Source: Thalassia testudinum (taxonomy: Eukaryota; Streptophyta; Magnoliopsida; Alismatales; Hydrocharitaceae). Taken from it: a stretch of DNA of 64,000 bases. The stretch lies in the NCBI GenBank assembly GCA_037157565.1, contig JAZHRO010000003.1, forward strand, positions 45,955,001 through 46,019,000, in the 5' to 3' direction. The notes under the pieces are model-generated. The model was not told where the DNA came from. It saw only the letters and a program-made list of their open reading frames with translations, and searched no databases. Shown here in pieces: positions 12,334 to 22,900 of the stretch. The position numbers and the translations under genes were made by a program. How positions within the stretch are numbered: the stretch's first letter is position 1; each line of letters opens with the position of its first letter.

Positions 12334-12411
12334 GATATTTTATAAGGATCGCTATCGTAGTACGATAGCTTTCCTTGCTGTTTCAGAAAAAAAAAGATAT
12401 TTTATAAGGAT
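12334..12411 (+). mobile_element. 46-bp LINE 3'-tail insertion with 16-bp target duplication
   Basis: The insert is 12350-12395, flanked by GATATTTTATAAGGAT at 12334-12349 and 12396-12411. The right LTR of D has only one copy of that 16-mer and no insert (18805-18824), which gives the empty site. The insert reads 'cgctatcgtagtacgatagc...tttcag' followed by nine A. It matches the last ~45 bases plus poly(A) of the LINE that ends at 33686. It is therefore a LINE copy truncated to its 3' hairpin and tail. It sits just upstream of D's TATA box (12417). Confidence 0.9.
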
Positions 12412-12416
12412 TTCTC

Positions 12417-12424
12417 TATAAATA
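12417..12424 (+). promoter_or_regulatory. TATA box of element D 5' LTR
   Basis: TATAAATA, conserved at 18827-18834 in the other LTR. The LINE-tail insertion and its second target copy lie directly upstream, so this copy's upstream promoter is displaced by 62 bp. Confidence 0.6.
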
Positions 12425-14074
12425 AGTCAATGTTTATTATATTTCTCATCTTTTTCGCAGGAATGGCTCTGCCTCTCCTCCTCCAACTATACCTCCTTAA
12501 TGGCCGTGAGAAGTGGATCTGCTCCCGCCTCTCCATTTCAAATCCATGCACACGGCTACAAGAGGGGCAGCTGCTACCGTGCTCGGGGAGACACCACCCC
12601 ACTCCACCACCGTGTACTCCACTCCACCACTATGGTCTCCAAGGTCGAGCTCCACCACACAGTGGGCCGATGAGGTGACAGCTCGCCGTGCCAATCCAGC
12701 GAGCTCGGCCATCACCATGCACGTGCATCTCCGACGACCACGCAACCATCACCGTGCAACCACCAAATCACCTTCCCTATCCACGCACCACCAACACCAT
12801 CTTCTTCTTCTTTCTTCTTCCTCTATTTCTTTTCACCAAAAAGAACCCAAACTGTCATCACCATCTCCACCACCTCACCGTGTGCATAACAGAACCTCTC
12901 CGCGCGCACTAGCAATGCGCCCGCGCGTGTAGCCGCACCGCACACACTAACACTCCCGCGTGCCACCAGCTCTTCATCGCCTGCTCGGCCATCTGTGCGC
13001 ACATGCACCAGTGGGGTTGCTGCGTGCACCGACCTCCACGCTCTAGATCCTCGCTGCACGCTACACCCCAGCCCTTAGCGCACGCCCACCAGCACCCCTC
13101 CGACGCACCCACTCACCTCCAGCCCGTGCGCCTGCACCCCCTACAACACGTTGTAGCTTCACGCTCAGCGCCACCCACAGCCACTCCAAGTTGTTGCTCC
13201 AGTAGCAACAAAGCACCCCCTACCGGCCCTCGCCTCCAGACCACGCACGCAAAGCACGCGCTACTCCAGCACCTCCACCACGCTTACAGCAACGACCGCC
13301 CTCCAACAACGCCACACTCCGCGCACGTGCAGTCCCTCACTATGCCTCCTCGTCACCAGCCCATCCACTCCACATGCTCACACGCTAGTGCAGCAACAGT
13401 AGCTTCCCATGCACAGCCAGCAGCCTTCCTGTGCGATCGCGTGCACCTCCAACAAGCAGCCACCGCCCTCCTCTCCGTGCACATCACGCACGACCAGCAG
13501 ACATCCCGTGCCGCTCGCTTGGGGCTCTTCCCAGTAGCAGCAGCCACTGGAACCCATCTCCTTAGCCACTCCATCCAACCACCTCCAACCACCTCGCGAC
13601 TCGCTGCCGCCACCATCGCGAAGCCCTCGGGTCACTCATCTCCTCTACTAAATCTCACCTCCAGCCAAACACTCCTCAATGTGTGAGATCCTCATAACAA
13701 AATCCTCTTTTTTGCTTGTAACTAAAACTTACATTTTTTTCCATTGAGGGTGAAGGGATTTTTAGTTAATAATATTCTATTCGATTGATTTTATGAGCAT
13801 CTCCCTCTTATTTTGCATAACTATAATATCAGTATGATAAGGTCTTGTTATCTTAATTGAAAAGTGATATTGATCCGATTTCTTGACGAAATTAATCATG
13901 AACATATGTTTTTAACTGGTGCAAGTTTAAATAGGTCATTTTCTCCCTGTGGATGCGACCCACTCCTCATTGAGTGGTTATTTTAACTACTTTGACTAGT
14001 CAATTTTCCACCACTTAGAAATACAACAAATCATCTTACTCATCATCTTCGAAAGCGAAAATTGAATCGTCAAA

Positions 14075-14094
14075 TGGCGCCATTGCTAGGGAGG
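14075..14094 (+). promoter_or_regulatory. tRNA-Asp primer-binding site of element D
   Basis: TGGCGCCATTGCTAGGGAGG begins 2 bases after the LTR. It is complementary to the 3' end of a tRNA-Asp apart from a few changes. It fixes D's orientation as plus. Confidence 0.85.
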
Positions 14095-15376
14095 CAATGA
14101 GCCTATTAAACTCTCATTCATTTATTTATTGATTCACACATTTTATTTGAGGCACATTTCAATTCAATTATTTGTTTGGTGCGAGGTACGCGTATTTAGA
14201 GACATCTTGTCGCACTAGCCTCAGAGATCAGGCAATCTTTGACATCACCAGCAGAGTTGCAACACTGGGAGAAGGAGCATCACATCTACCTCTGCAACGC
14301 CTTGGTGGACCTTGTTTCCACCACTAGAGGTGATATCTGGAGGACCACATCCTCATTTTATTCTTTCAGCTGTAAATAGATTTTTATTTTTCTTTCTTTA
14401 CTTTACTTTAGTACATTCATTTGGAAGACTCTTGTTCTAGAGTACATTTTAGGGGTTTGTTCCCCGACTTGCTTTTAGGCCCCTGCATGGGTAATTTTTG
14501 CGAGTCTGTTCCCATTTATTTAGACTTAGGTTTTTACTTTCTTTTGTGGATTGATTTTATTTTTTTTTCTTGATTGTGCATAAGTAGCTAAAAAAAAACA
14601 AAAACACGAGCTGCTTGCTAGAAGCTGCCTTCCCCTATGTCGTATCATTTAGGATTGAATGAGCAGTATCTAGATCTAATTTCTTGTCTTGTATATTGCA
14701 TGAAGAATGCTGGAATTAGGTATGCACTTCTAACTTTGCATTTCTACCTGTCATGCAAATGCATTTGGATTAATTTCAAAACCACCTAATCTGTATTGAA
14801 TAGATCTAACAAGTGGTCACATTTAATTTTTTGAAAAAAAAAGGAACTAATTAAAGGAGGGACATTTAAAAGCCAAGGATTTGATTTTCAAACTTGGAGC
14901 GTGATTCAAAATTCAAAATCTTTTGCGGTGTATGCACACTTATATCTCTTGCACCACAGCACATTTTTAGGCACTCCTTAGGTTTGGAACCAATAGGACT
15001 AGAGCCTCCTATTACTAGGGTCTAAAGTGACCCAAACTTTAGTTTAGAGGTGAAGTTGCCTCCAAACCTTGCAGATTTAGGGTAGTTAAGAAGCACCATG
15101 AAAGCAACGTTTCAAAGAAAGGATTTGACCCTACTTGCATCCCTCTTTGCCGTGTTTGGTGGTGACTAAACTTTTTGGGCTTTAGGGAGGATCATCTAAG
15201 TTCCAATTAGGTCTTCTTAGGCATATCGTAGTTCGACAAGTAGACACGTAACTGTTTAGATAACTTGATTTGTCACCTACAAGTGGATTTAAATCTCAAA
15301 TGCCAAACTGATTAAAGACCTAAAAAGTTCTCTGATTTGTGTTTTCTTGGGGAATCTGATTGTGGTGTGAGTTAGA
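14095..15376 (+). other. Leader of element D (no gene seen)
   Basis: The first part is T-rich, with 'tagtccctgac'-like gypsy words absent. I find no gag-like motif and no long frame on the plus strand. The stretch 14890-15360 is AT-rich and leads into the orphan frame starting at 15377. Confidence 0.5.
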
Positions 15377-17016
15377 ATGGACCACGTTGAATTTCATCCT
15401 TTCACATCTTGCCCATACCCTTACCCCCACTTTGCGATCTTTGATTCCATACACCAAGATGGTCCATCCTTTGATGGACATAATGATAGTCATTGGGATC
15501 CATTTTACTTCTATTATAGGAGTATTGGCCTGGTTAAGCCCCAAATCAGTGAGCAGAACCTAGGAGCAGGATTTACCTTGCCCAATATCCCACACACCAT
15601 AAGAACACCCAACCCACCCTCCCTGATTGATTGTAATAGTTGGATAGAAACTCCTAGGTACTATAAGCTAGAGCCTGACTTCTCTCCTAATAGAAATGAT
15701 GACCTCTCCTCCTTAAAGATGCAAATACAGAAAATACAAGACAAAATGATTGAATTATTAGGAGAATCTTCGAGGGTAGGCCAACAAGAAAAAGAAATTA
15801 GCCACCCAATCTACCCCATTGACGATGAAGTGTACCCCTCTATGCTAGATGCATCTCCCGTGGGAAAGCCACACCCTAAGTTGGAGGGAAATTTTGGGGA
15901 TTATGTAAGGGAGAATAGCTACTTTTCGAAGATTGATTTTGAAACCTCCCCGCTAGATGACACTTCCTTGAGGGGTCCACACCTTAAGTGGGAGGAGGAT
16001 ATGTATGAAAGTAGCTATGCATTGGATGAAGAAAGGTGACAACCCAAGGAAGATCATGATTAGGTTGAGTATCCACCTGAATTATATTGGAGTCAAAAGA
16101 AGGGAATGATGGTACCATTGGAAAACCTCGACCCAAATGATAGTATTTTCATCACATTTGATGAAGTGGACCGAAGTCAAGCTGTTAATCCCGCCCTCCC
16201 TTCTGATCATGAGATGGAACTCAAACCCACCCTTAGGGAACCTAACCCTAAAAAAATTCACCCATCTGAGGAGTCCGATGTTACCAATGTTAACCATTTA
16301 CCCCAGATAGAGTGCCCTAGGGAATCTGCTGAAATTTTAGATGATTCTAGACCTTGGGTGAATAATGAATTGTATGATGAGGAGAAGGATGAATTATATG
16401 ACAAACCTACATTCAAGATTTGGAGTGACACTAAGGGTGATTATGTCTTATTTGAAGAATTAGCCCCCGAGGATGTCACAAATTTGACCAAATTAGGTTT
16501 CCTTAGCACACCCATTAATGATATCTCTCCTTATGGTGAAATATGGAAAATTTGGAAGAAACTTATGAGATTAATGTGGATTCACATATAGACTCCAGGG
16601 AGGATTTTAGTAAAGAACAAGAACCCGTGGGTGACATTGATAAGATAATCCCTAGATTTGTTGCTTCCAACCTGCCTTCATTTGATTCGACGTCACCTTC
16701 TGATTTGCCTATGTCCGAAGGTGAAATTTTGACTCCATACCTTGAAATGACCACTGATGAAGTGCAGGAAAATACTTGTGATAGTACAAGGGATGCTAGG
16801 GATGCGATTGAGGAATTAGGAAGGTTGTTAGGAATGGACACTAAGTCGATTAGACCCAACCTTGATCTTATGGCCATCCCACAACCTCGAAACTTAGACA
16901 CCCTAGACAATCCCTGGCTTAAGGACATGCTCACTACTATTTTGACCGGGGGACTTAACAGCTCAATCTCTCTTGTAATGGGGTACTGGGTATGGATTGA
17001 TGCTTTCTATGGTTAG
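15377..17016 (+). pseudogene. Orphan acidic reading frame of element D (unknown product)
   Basis: One frame runs from ATG at 15377 to about 16540 with two nonsense codons (TGA 16037-16039, TAG 16061-16063). A one-base shift near 16540 moves it into the frame that ends at TAG 17014-17016. Undamaged, it would be about 545 codons. The start region is rich in His/Phe/Tyr/Pro ('MDHVEFHPFTSCPYPYPHF'). A short heptad-like helix ('LKMQIQKIQDKMIELL') is at residues ~115-130, and the rest is Asp/Glu/Pro/Ser-rich with few cysteines. I see no gag, protease, RT, integrase or envelope motif and no convincing membrane span. That a frame this long persists in a non-autonomous element suggests it was once under selection. 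The function is unknown. Confidence 0.6.
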
Positions 17017-18025
17017 TCCATCACCTTGGGGGTTTATTTCTGCACCATTCCTTATCCATTCCTTTTGGAGGATCCTTATCATCCTCCCCCTACCCCTTTA
17101 AGGTTGTTATGCCAATTTATCCTTTAGAACCTCCTCTGGTGACCTGGGATGATTTCATTCCCATCCTGGTTGGGCGAGCATTTGCTATTGGGATTCATCA
17201 TCAGCTCACCAACATCTTAGGTTACCTATTTTCTAGGCTATCATTACTTTGCTCATTTTTAGGGCCTATTCTGCGATCCTTGAACCTGATTTGCATATTC
17301 TTTTGGCTACTCGACTGCCAACAAAATAACGGTAGCCCATATCTGACTCGGGTAATATCCTTCTATGCAATGGGGAAATTGCATATTTTAGGCATGGGGG
17401 TGTACTTGGGGATATACATAGCATTTATACATAGTACATTCATGCATGTAGTTAAAGCATTCTACATTGCATACATTTGCATTGAAAAAAAATTTTTCAT
17501 TGAGCTTAACTAGTTGGGCCCTGCATTCTTAGGCAAACCAGAGCTTGAGGTTAGACTAAGTTGACTCTAAGTATCTGAATTTAGAAGCTACGTTGAGATA
17601 CTAGTTTTAGAGCCTTAGGGTCCTTTGTAGACTTAAGAAACTAAGTAGGAGTTAAGTTGTGGACCATTCATCAAGAGGTTGAGGAAGGAAAGCTAGGGTT
17701 TGAGTTAAAGGTTGGGTAGTACCTGATGTCTTTTTCAACCTTTTGGTGTATGGGTCCTCGTAACCTAAGCATCCACATTTCACACACACTTGGTCTTATG
17801 TAAATAGTGATCACGTTAATTCATTTCTTAAAGAAAATTTGGTTCTCTTAGTTTTGACTTAGGAGAAGCTTGAAAACATAATTTGATTGGAAGAGTTCCT
17901 ACCACAGGAGAGGTGGAGTACATACTCACCTTAAGGATGCGATGATAACATGCCACCTCTTTGGTGCTTGTCTCTTAGGATATCCATCCTACTGGGGGCA
18001 TGTAAGCGCATTATGCGATTTAGGT

Positions 18026-18171
18026 ACCATGGGCGACACTATCTTGAAGTGTCGATTGCCACAGGCCTAAATTTGCTTAAGAAATCCATGGGCGATACTA
18101 TCTCGAAGTGTCGATTGCCAAGAGTTCTTGGGGTCACTATGGGCGGTGCTATCTCAAAACATCGAAAGCCA
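18026..18171 (+). repeat. Three imperfect copies of a ~33-bp hairpin unit in element D
   Basis: Units begin 'ccatgggcga' or 'ctatgggcgg' near 18028, 18088 and 18138. The first contains CGACACT-ATCTTGA-AGTGTCG, a 7-bp stem with a 7-base loop. The second and third are diverged. Spacing between units is about 60 and 50 bases. Confidence 0.6.
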
Positions 18172-18560
18172 GGCACCCTTCGAGGTTCGGTGATGGGGAT
18201 AATGAATCCGACACAGACCGTGTTGATAGCTGATCCAAGGTTAGACTTAGAGGAATCAAACAAAAATATATATATTACAAAAAAAAAAATCATTTTTCCT
18301 CTCTAGGTTGGCAATCATACCAACCTCAAATAAATAAGACCATTGCACATGCACGGATGCTTTAATCTCTAGGACCAATAAACCCTAGGGTAGAGTTAGA
18401 AATCAGGGAAACCTGTGCCTGCAACTCATCTTTAGCTGACCTAGTCTATAACTTAGGAACTACTGGGGAACCTTAGGTCTAAAGTCTGAACTTAACATGT
18501 TTCTAAAGGAAGACTGATTGGGTTGGCTAGTTCACTTGCAGAGCTGAGTTATTGCTTAAA

Positions 18561-18579
18561 TTTGCTAGGGACTAGCAAA
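18561..18579 (+). repeat. PPT-side hairpin of element D
   Basis: TTTGCTAG-GGA-CTAGCAAA, a perfect 8-bp stem with 3-base loop, 4 bases before the PPT region. In element sense it is the same as the hairpins of B and E and equivalent to that of G. Confidence 0.75.
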
Positions 18580-18583
18580 AACT

Positions 18584-18597
18584 AGTCAAGGGGCATT
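18584..18597 (+). promoter_or_regulatory. Polypurine tract of element D
   Basis: AGTCAAGGGGCATT immediately precedes the right LTR, in the position where plus-strand synthesis is primed. Confidence 0.65.
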
Positions 18598-20493
18598 TGA
18601 TGAGCCCATATTTGTGGGCTAATTAGTTATTTAAATGCCTAGACATTAAGTTAATTTTAACATGCATTTAGCATGCATTATGATATAAATACATTAATTA
18701 TAGATTTGTTGCATGCATCACATTCTTATATAAATTAGGTCTTAGAATGCATGGTTTTTAATTTAGTTTGCATTTAGTGGGAATTATACATAATACATGC
18801 AATTAGATATTTTATAAGGATTTCTCTATAAATAAGCCAATGTTTATTATATTTCTCATCTTTTTCGCAGGAACGGCTCCACCTCTCCTCCTCCAGCTAT
18901 ACCTCCTTAATGGTCGTGAGAAGCGGATCTGCTCCTGCCTTTCCATTTCAAATCCATGCACACAGCTACAAGAGAGGGGCAGCTGCTACCAAGACACCGC
19001 CCCACTCCACCACTATGTACTCCACTCCACCACTGTGGTCTCCAAGGTCAAGCTCCACCACACCGTGGGCCGACGAGGTGACAGCTCGCCGCGCCAATCT
19101 GGCGAGCTCGGCCATCACCGTGCGCGTGCGTCTCTGACGGCTACACAATCATTCACTGTGCAACCCCCAGATCACCTTCCCTGTCCACACACCACCAACA
19201 CCATCTTTTTTCTTCTTCCTCTGTTTCTTTTCACTAAAAAGAACCCAAACTGTCATCACCATCTCCACCACCTCACCGTGCGCATAACCCTCCTCTCTGC
19301 ACGCACCAGCAGTGCGCCCGCATGCGTAGCCGCACCCCACGTACCAACACTCCCACGCGCCACCAGCTCTTCACCGCCTGCTCGGCCATCCGTGCTCACA
19401 CACACCAGTGGGGTTGCTGCGTGCACCAACCTCCACACTCCAGCTCCTCGCTACACGCTACACCCTAGGCCCTAGTGTATACCCACTAGCGCACCCACTC
19501 GCCTCCAGACCACGTGCCTGCACCCGCTATAGCACGTCGTAGCCGCATGCTTAGCGTCGCTCGCAGCCACTCCAAGTTGCTGCTCCAGCAGCAACAGAGC
19601 ACCCCCCCACCAACCCTCGCCTCCAGCCCACACACGTAGAGCATGCGCTACTCCAGCAGCTCCACCCACGAGCAGAGCGCGTGTCCTCCAGCACCTCCAC
19701 CACGATCGCAGCAGCGACCACCCTCCAACAGCACCATACTCTGCGCACGTGTAGTCCTCGCTACGCCTCCTTGTCACCAGCCCATCCACTCCACACACTC
19801 AGGTGCTAGTACAGCAGCAATAGCTTCCCATGAGCAGCCACCAGCCCTCCCGCGCAATCGCGTGTGCCTCCAACAAGCAGCCACCGCCCTCCTCTCCGTG
19901 CGCATCACGCATGGCCAGCAGACCTCCCACGCCGCTGACTTGGAGCTCTTCCCAGTAGCAGCAGCCACCGGAACCCATCTCCTTGGCTGCTCCATTCGAC
20001 CACCTCCGGCCACCTCGCAACTCGCCACTGCCACCATCGCGAAGCCCTCATCTCACTCATCTCCTCCGCCAAATCTCGTCTCCAACCAAGCGCTCCTCAA
20101 TGCGTGAGATCCTCGCAACAAAATCCTCTATTTTGCTTGTAATTAAAATTTACATTTTTTGCCATTGAGGGGGAAGGGATTTTTAGTTAATAATATTCTA
20201 TTCGGTTGATTTTATCAGCATCTCCCTCTTATTTTGCATAACTACAATATTAGCATGATAATGTCTTATTATCTCAATTGAAATGCAATTTTGATTTGAT
20301 TTCTTGACAAAACTAATCGTGAACATATGTTTTTAACCGGTGCAAGTTTAAATAGGTCATTGTCTCTCTGTGAATACGACCCACTCCTCATTGAGTGGTT
20401 ATTTAAATTACTTTGATTAGTTGATTTTCCACCACTTAGAAATATGACAAATCCTATTAATCATCATCTTCGAAAACGAAAATCGACTCATCA
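18598..20493 (+). mobile_element. Element D right (3') LTR
   Basis: Partner of 12126-14072 without the LINE-tail insertion. It has the same TATAAATA (18827-18834), the same GC/CT-rich body and the same U5-type end, followed by the CCCCA target copy at 20494-20498. In the first ~155 bases I count about 6 differences from the left LTR. Confidence 0.9.
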
Positions 20494-20506
20494 CCCCATG
20501 CATATC

Positions 20507-20527
20507 TTTTGCTAGTCCCTAGCAAAA
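20507..20527 (-). repeat. PPT-side hairpin of element B
   Basis: TTTTGCTAG-TCC-CTAGCAAAA, a perfect 9-bp stem with 3-base loop, just inside the PPT. It is identical to the copy in E and differs from the copy in G by paired changes. Confidence 0.8.
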
Positions 20528-21408
20528 TTAAACTACATGCTATGTATAAAAGAAGAATTAAGTTAGATCGCTTAGGCCTAAGTCGTTTATTAACAATAGA
20601 AAATTTCAACTAAGGTCTTAAACAACGAAAACTCAAAAGTACCTGGGTGTCTGCCAGAATGCAGATCGCTCAAGTCCTCACCTTATTTGAAAATGGAAGA
20701 TACATTTTTTTATTTTTCTTCTTTTCTATTTTTTTGTAGTTTTGGAGTTTGAGAGTTCTAAGATAACATTTTACGGCTACCCGACCCACCCAAGACTCGA
20801 AAAGGACTCTAAGTGCTAGGCATCTTGTGAAAATAGTGAAAGACTCACTAGGCGGCCGTTGAAACGGACTTCAGGTATCTACGACCCTAGGTGACCTTGC
20901 CTAGAGGTTTATCTTTTCGAACGATAGCTATCTCCCTACTTTTATTTATGGGTTCAACACAAGGGTGAACCCAATGTATATCTCACCGGTTTATTCTAAC
21001 TTCCTCGCTTCTTCCCTAAGTGTTTAGGAATTATCGTGCACTTTTGTGAGCTAAGCTCTAGACAACCAGCTAATGAGCTGTTACCCACGGTAACTTGCCA
21101 GCCATACTCGTGCAGTAAAGTGTGGTTTTGTTTATTTTGTATTTTCTCCCTTTTCTATTTTTTTTTTCTTTTTAAGTGACTTCCCTGATCTAAGATTTAC
21201 CTAAAGGCAGTACAATGAAAATGGTCTTATGATTGGGCTCTAGACAACCGATCGATGAGCTATTACCACCGACAACTTACCAACCATACCACCCTAGATA
21301 GTTCATTAGCTACCCAATTTTCGAAGAAACCACCGAAAAGTGAGTCAGTGCAAAAAAAAAAGTGTGTAGATGCTTAGGCTTAAAATTCCCCCAAATCAAA
21401 GGGCAGGT

Positions 21409-21429
21409 TGATAAGTCGCATACTTATCA
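21409..21429 (-). repeat. Conserved stem-loop TGATAAGT-N5-ACTTATCA (element B copy)
   Basis: Arms as in A, E and G with loop CGCAT. It lies about 900 bases from the PPT-side hairpin, as in E and G. Confidence 0.7.
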
Positions 21430-21885
21430 CCCCAATTTATTTACCAAATTAAAATGAATTTTAATTGGCGAGAATTTGAGACTAAGTCCACATTCGAGTG
21501 GACACCCAGGCTAATTAAGCCTGAAGACCTGAAGAGTCTAAGTATTTAGGTCCTCTCATATCATTATCTAAAGTTAATAACTTCCAAATGCCTAGGTTAT
21601 CTTCTCCTAATTCTTCCATTTTTTTATCTTTTTGAATTTTTAATTCCTTTTTTTTAGAAAAAAGAATCAAATAACAGGAAATTACTGTTACAGCTGACAA
21701 AAAGGTTAGAAAATATGTCCACCCCCTCCATGCTTAGCTATTACAATGTCCTCATTGTGAAAAATGAAAGCATGCAGGAGAGTAGAAGTGGAAGAATAGC
21801 ACTTGATTTCTATAAGACTCTGGTCAGCGTGTAATAGTCTTTATAAGTGCTGAGTTTAGTACCTTCAGCTAGGCAAGGTCCTCAA

Positions 21886-22179
21886 TCAAATATAACTAAC
21901 ATTGAGGTTGCAAAAACATAGTTTCCGGGCCCTAAGATTTGGGTCCCAAAGAGTGAAAATTGACTTGCCAAAGAGATGATCAATGAAAGTGGCAAGCTGG
22001 TGGTCAGGGAGAGCCCAAATGGTCTTCAATAGGAGTTTTGTTGATTTATTACAGAGGAAGTGTGGTTGGGTATAGAATTTATGCAATGGTTGGGTGAAAA
22101 AGGACAATGAGGGTTTTGTGATGTGCTGGGGGTTTGTGGGTACTCTAGAATACCTAATGTTTGAAGAGTTCTTCCCCAA
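21886..22179 (-). CDS. Unrecognised 97-codon frame where pol is missing in element B
   Basis: This lies between the protease remnant and the 3' domain of B, where A and E have RT, RNase H and integrase. The translation starts 'MGKNSSNIRYSRVPTNPQ' and has no RT, RNase H or integrase motif. It may be a piece of a longer former frame reaching toward 22300. Its composition is not strongly biased. It could be foreign sequence brought in when pol was lost, or just chance. I cannot assign a function. Confidence 0.25.
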   Translation of the reverse strand: MGKNSSNIRYSRVPTNPQHITKPSLSFFTQPLHKFYTQPHFLCNKSTKLLLKTIWALPDHQLATFIDHLFGKSIFTLWDPNLRARKLCFCNLNVSYI

Positions 22180-22559
22180 TGTTCAATTTCATCCTCACAC
22201 TCTGGGTTCTTAAACCAACCATCCTAATCCTCAGAATTTCCACCCACAAGTTGGACCTCAAACTCTAAGCATTCAGAATAAGGATATTGTTGGGTTTTAT
22301 CTTGATCACGTGAATCATCCAACAAATTGTTTATTTCGTGTATATCTACCTCATCCCGTGTTGCTACAATTGGTCACATTTTTGCTTTGTCTTCAATTAT
22401 TTTCGCAACCATGTGATCTTCCTGAGTTTAGGTTGAGTTGGCCATTAAAAGGTTGTCTAACGTATGTATGGCCATTACTTCCTCTATTCTACCAAGCTCC
22501 TCCGTCGAACCACACTTAATTTTATTATTCTTTGAGACCTCGAAAATATTGCATCAATT

Positions 22560-22900
22560 TATCTTATCCCCTGAGGTAATTTCTATATTTTCCTATTCAC
22601 AATCAATCCTTACCTTAGTAATAGCCAGGAAAGGTCTTTCCAAAATAATCGGGGTGTGGTTGAGCTGTTTTGGGGTTTCCATGTCCAGGACCATGAAATT
22701 AGCAAGGTAATGCAAATCATTAACCTTGACTAAAACATCCTCCAAAATACCCCTTGGTTTTGTAATGGATCTATCAGCTAACTGCAAGGTTATGTCAGTG
22801 TGTTTTAGGTAGCCTAGACCCAATTCCATGTGCAATGAGGTGGGGATCACATTAATGGAAGCACCCAAGTCAAGGAGGGCCTGATCAGAAGTAATGTTTC
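22560..22900 (-). pseudogene. Aspartyl protease of element B
   Basis: The minus strand reads 'MGASINVIPTSLH', 'LQLADRSITKPRGILEDVLVK' (shown split: LQLADRSITKPRG / ILEDVLVK) and 'TPIILERPFLAITK'. These are the flap and C-terminal landmarks of the protease in E (50933-51300). The catalytic region lies just upstream at about 22870-22900. The frame is broken on both sides, and the RT that should follow is absent. Confidence 0.75.

Larger units (their letters stand above)
12126..14072 (+). mobile_element. Element D left (5') LTR
   Basis: Starts TGATGAGCCC. A plus-strand TATAAATA lies at 12417-12424. A long GC- and CT-rich stretch (12470-13680) follows, and it ends with the U5-type motif 'tccctgtggatgcgaccc' near 13945 and TCGTCA. 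The many open frames in the GC-rich part are low-complexity (Pro/His/Ser/Ala) and differ in length and frame from those in the right LTR, so I do not call them genes. A 46-bp LINE tail plus a 16-bp target duplication makes this copy longer than its partner. Confidence 0.9.
17017..18583 (+). other. 3' non-coding region of element D
   Basis: No supported gene. A frame at 17109-17513 is hydrophobic and AT-driven, and I do not trust it. The segment carries three imperfect hairpin repeats (18026-18171), then a perfect 8-bp hairpin at 18561-18579 and the PPT. Confidence 0.5.
12126..20493 (+). mobile_element. Non-autonomous LTR retrotransposon D
   Basis: D has paired LTRs of 1947 bp (12126-14072) and 1896 bp (18598-20493), TGATGAGCCC...TCA termini, and an exact CCCCA target duplication. 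A plus-strand tRNA-Asp PBS lies at 14075-14094 and a PPT at 18584-18597, so it points right, opposite to its host B. The 4.5-kb interior has no recognisable gag, protease, RT or integrase. Its only sizeable coding signal is an acidic frame at 15377-17016. The tRNA-Asp PBS and the PPT-side hairpin tie it to the same group as A, B, E and G, so those elements are likely partners in trans. Confidence 0.9.
20494..21860 (-). other. 3' non-coding domain of element B
   Basis: After the D target duplication the sequence resumes as 'ccccatgcatatcttttgctagtccctagc', the B PPT flank. It then follows the same order of conserved blocks as A, E and G: hairpin at 20507-20527, two copies of the ~55-base box (21055-21110 and 21237-21290), stem-loop at 21409-21429, and the 'gctgagtttagtaccttcagctagg' block near 21848. 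No gene is visible. Confidence 0.75.

Noticed and set aside
12470..13690. Several long open frames in the GC-rich body of the D LTRs (also 18840-20110)
   Set aside because: Overlapping frames on both strands, low-complexity Pro/His/Ser/Ala translations, and different lengths in the two LTR copies; best explained by base composition.
17109..17513. 134-codon hydrophobic frame in element D
   Set aside because: AT-rich, no conserved motif, lies after the stop of the orphan frame; probably chance.
18026..18171. CRISPR-like array
   Set aside because: Only three diverged units with unequal spacing in a plant retrotransposon; no CRISPR array exists in the window.
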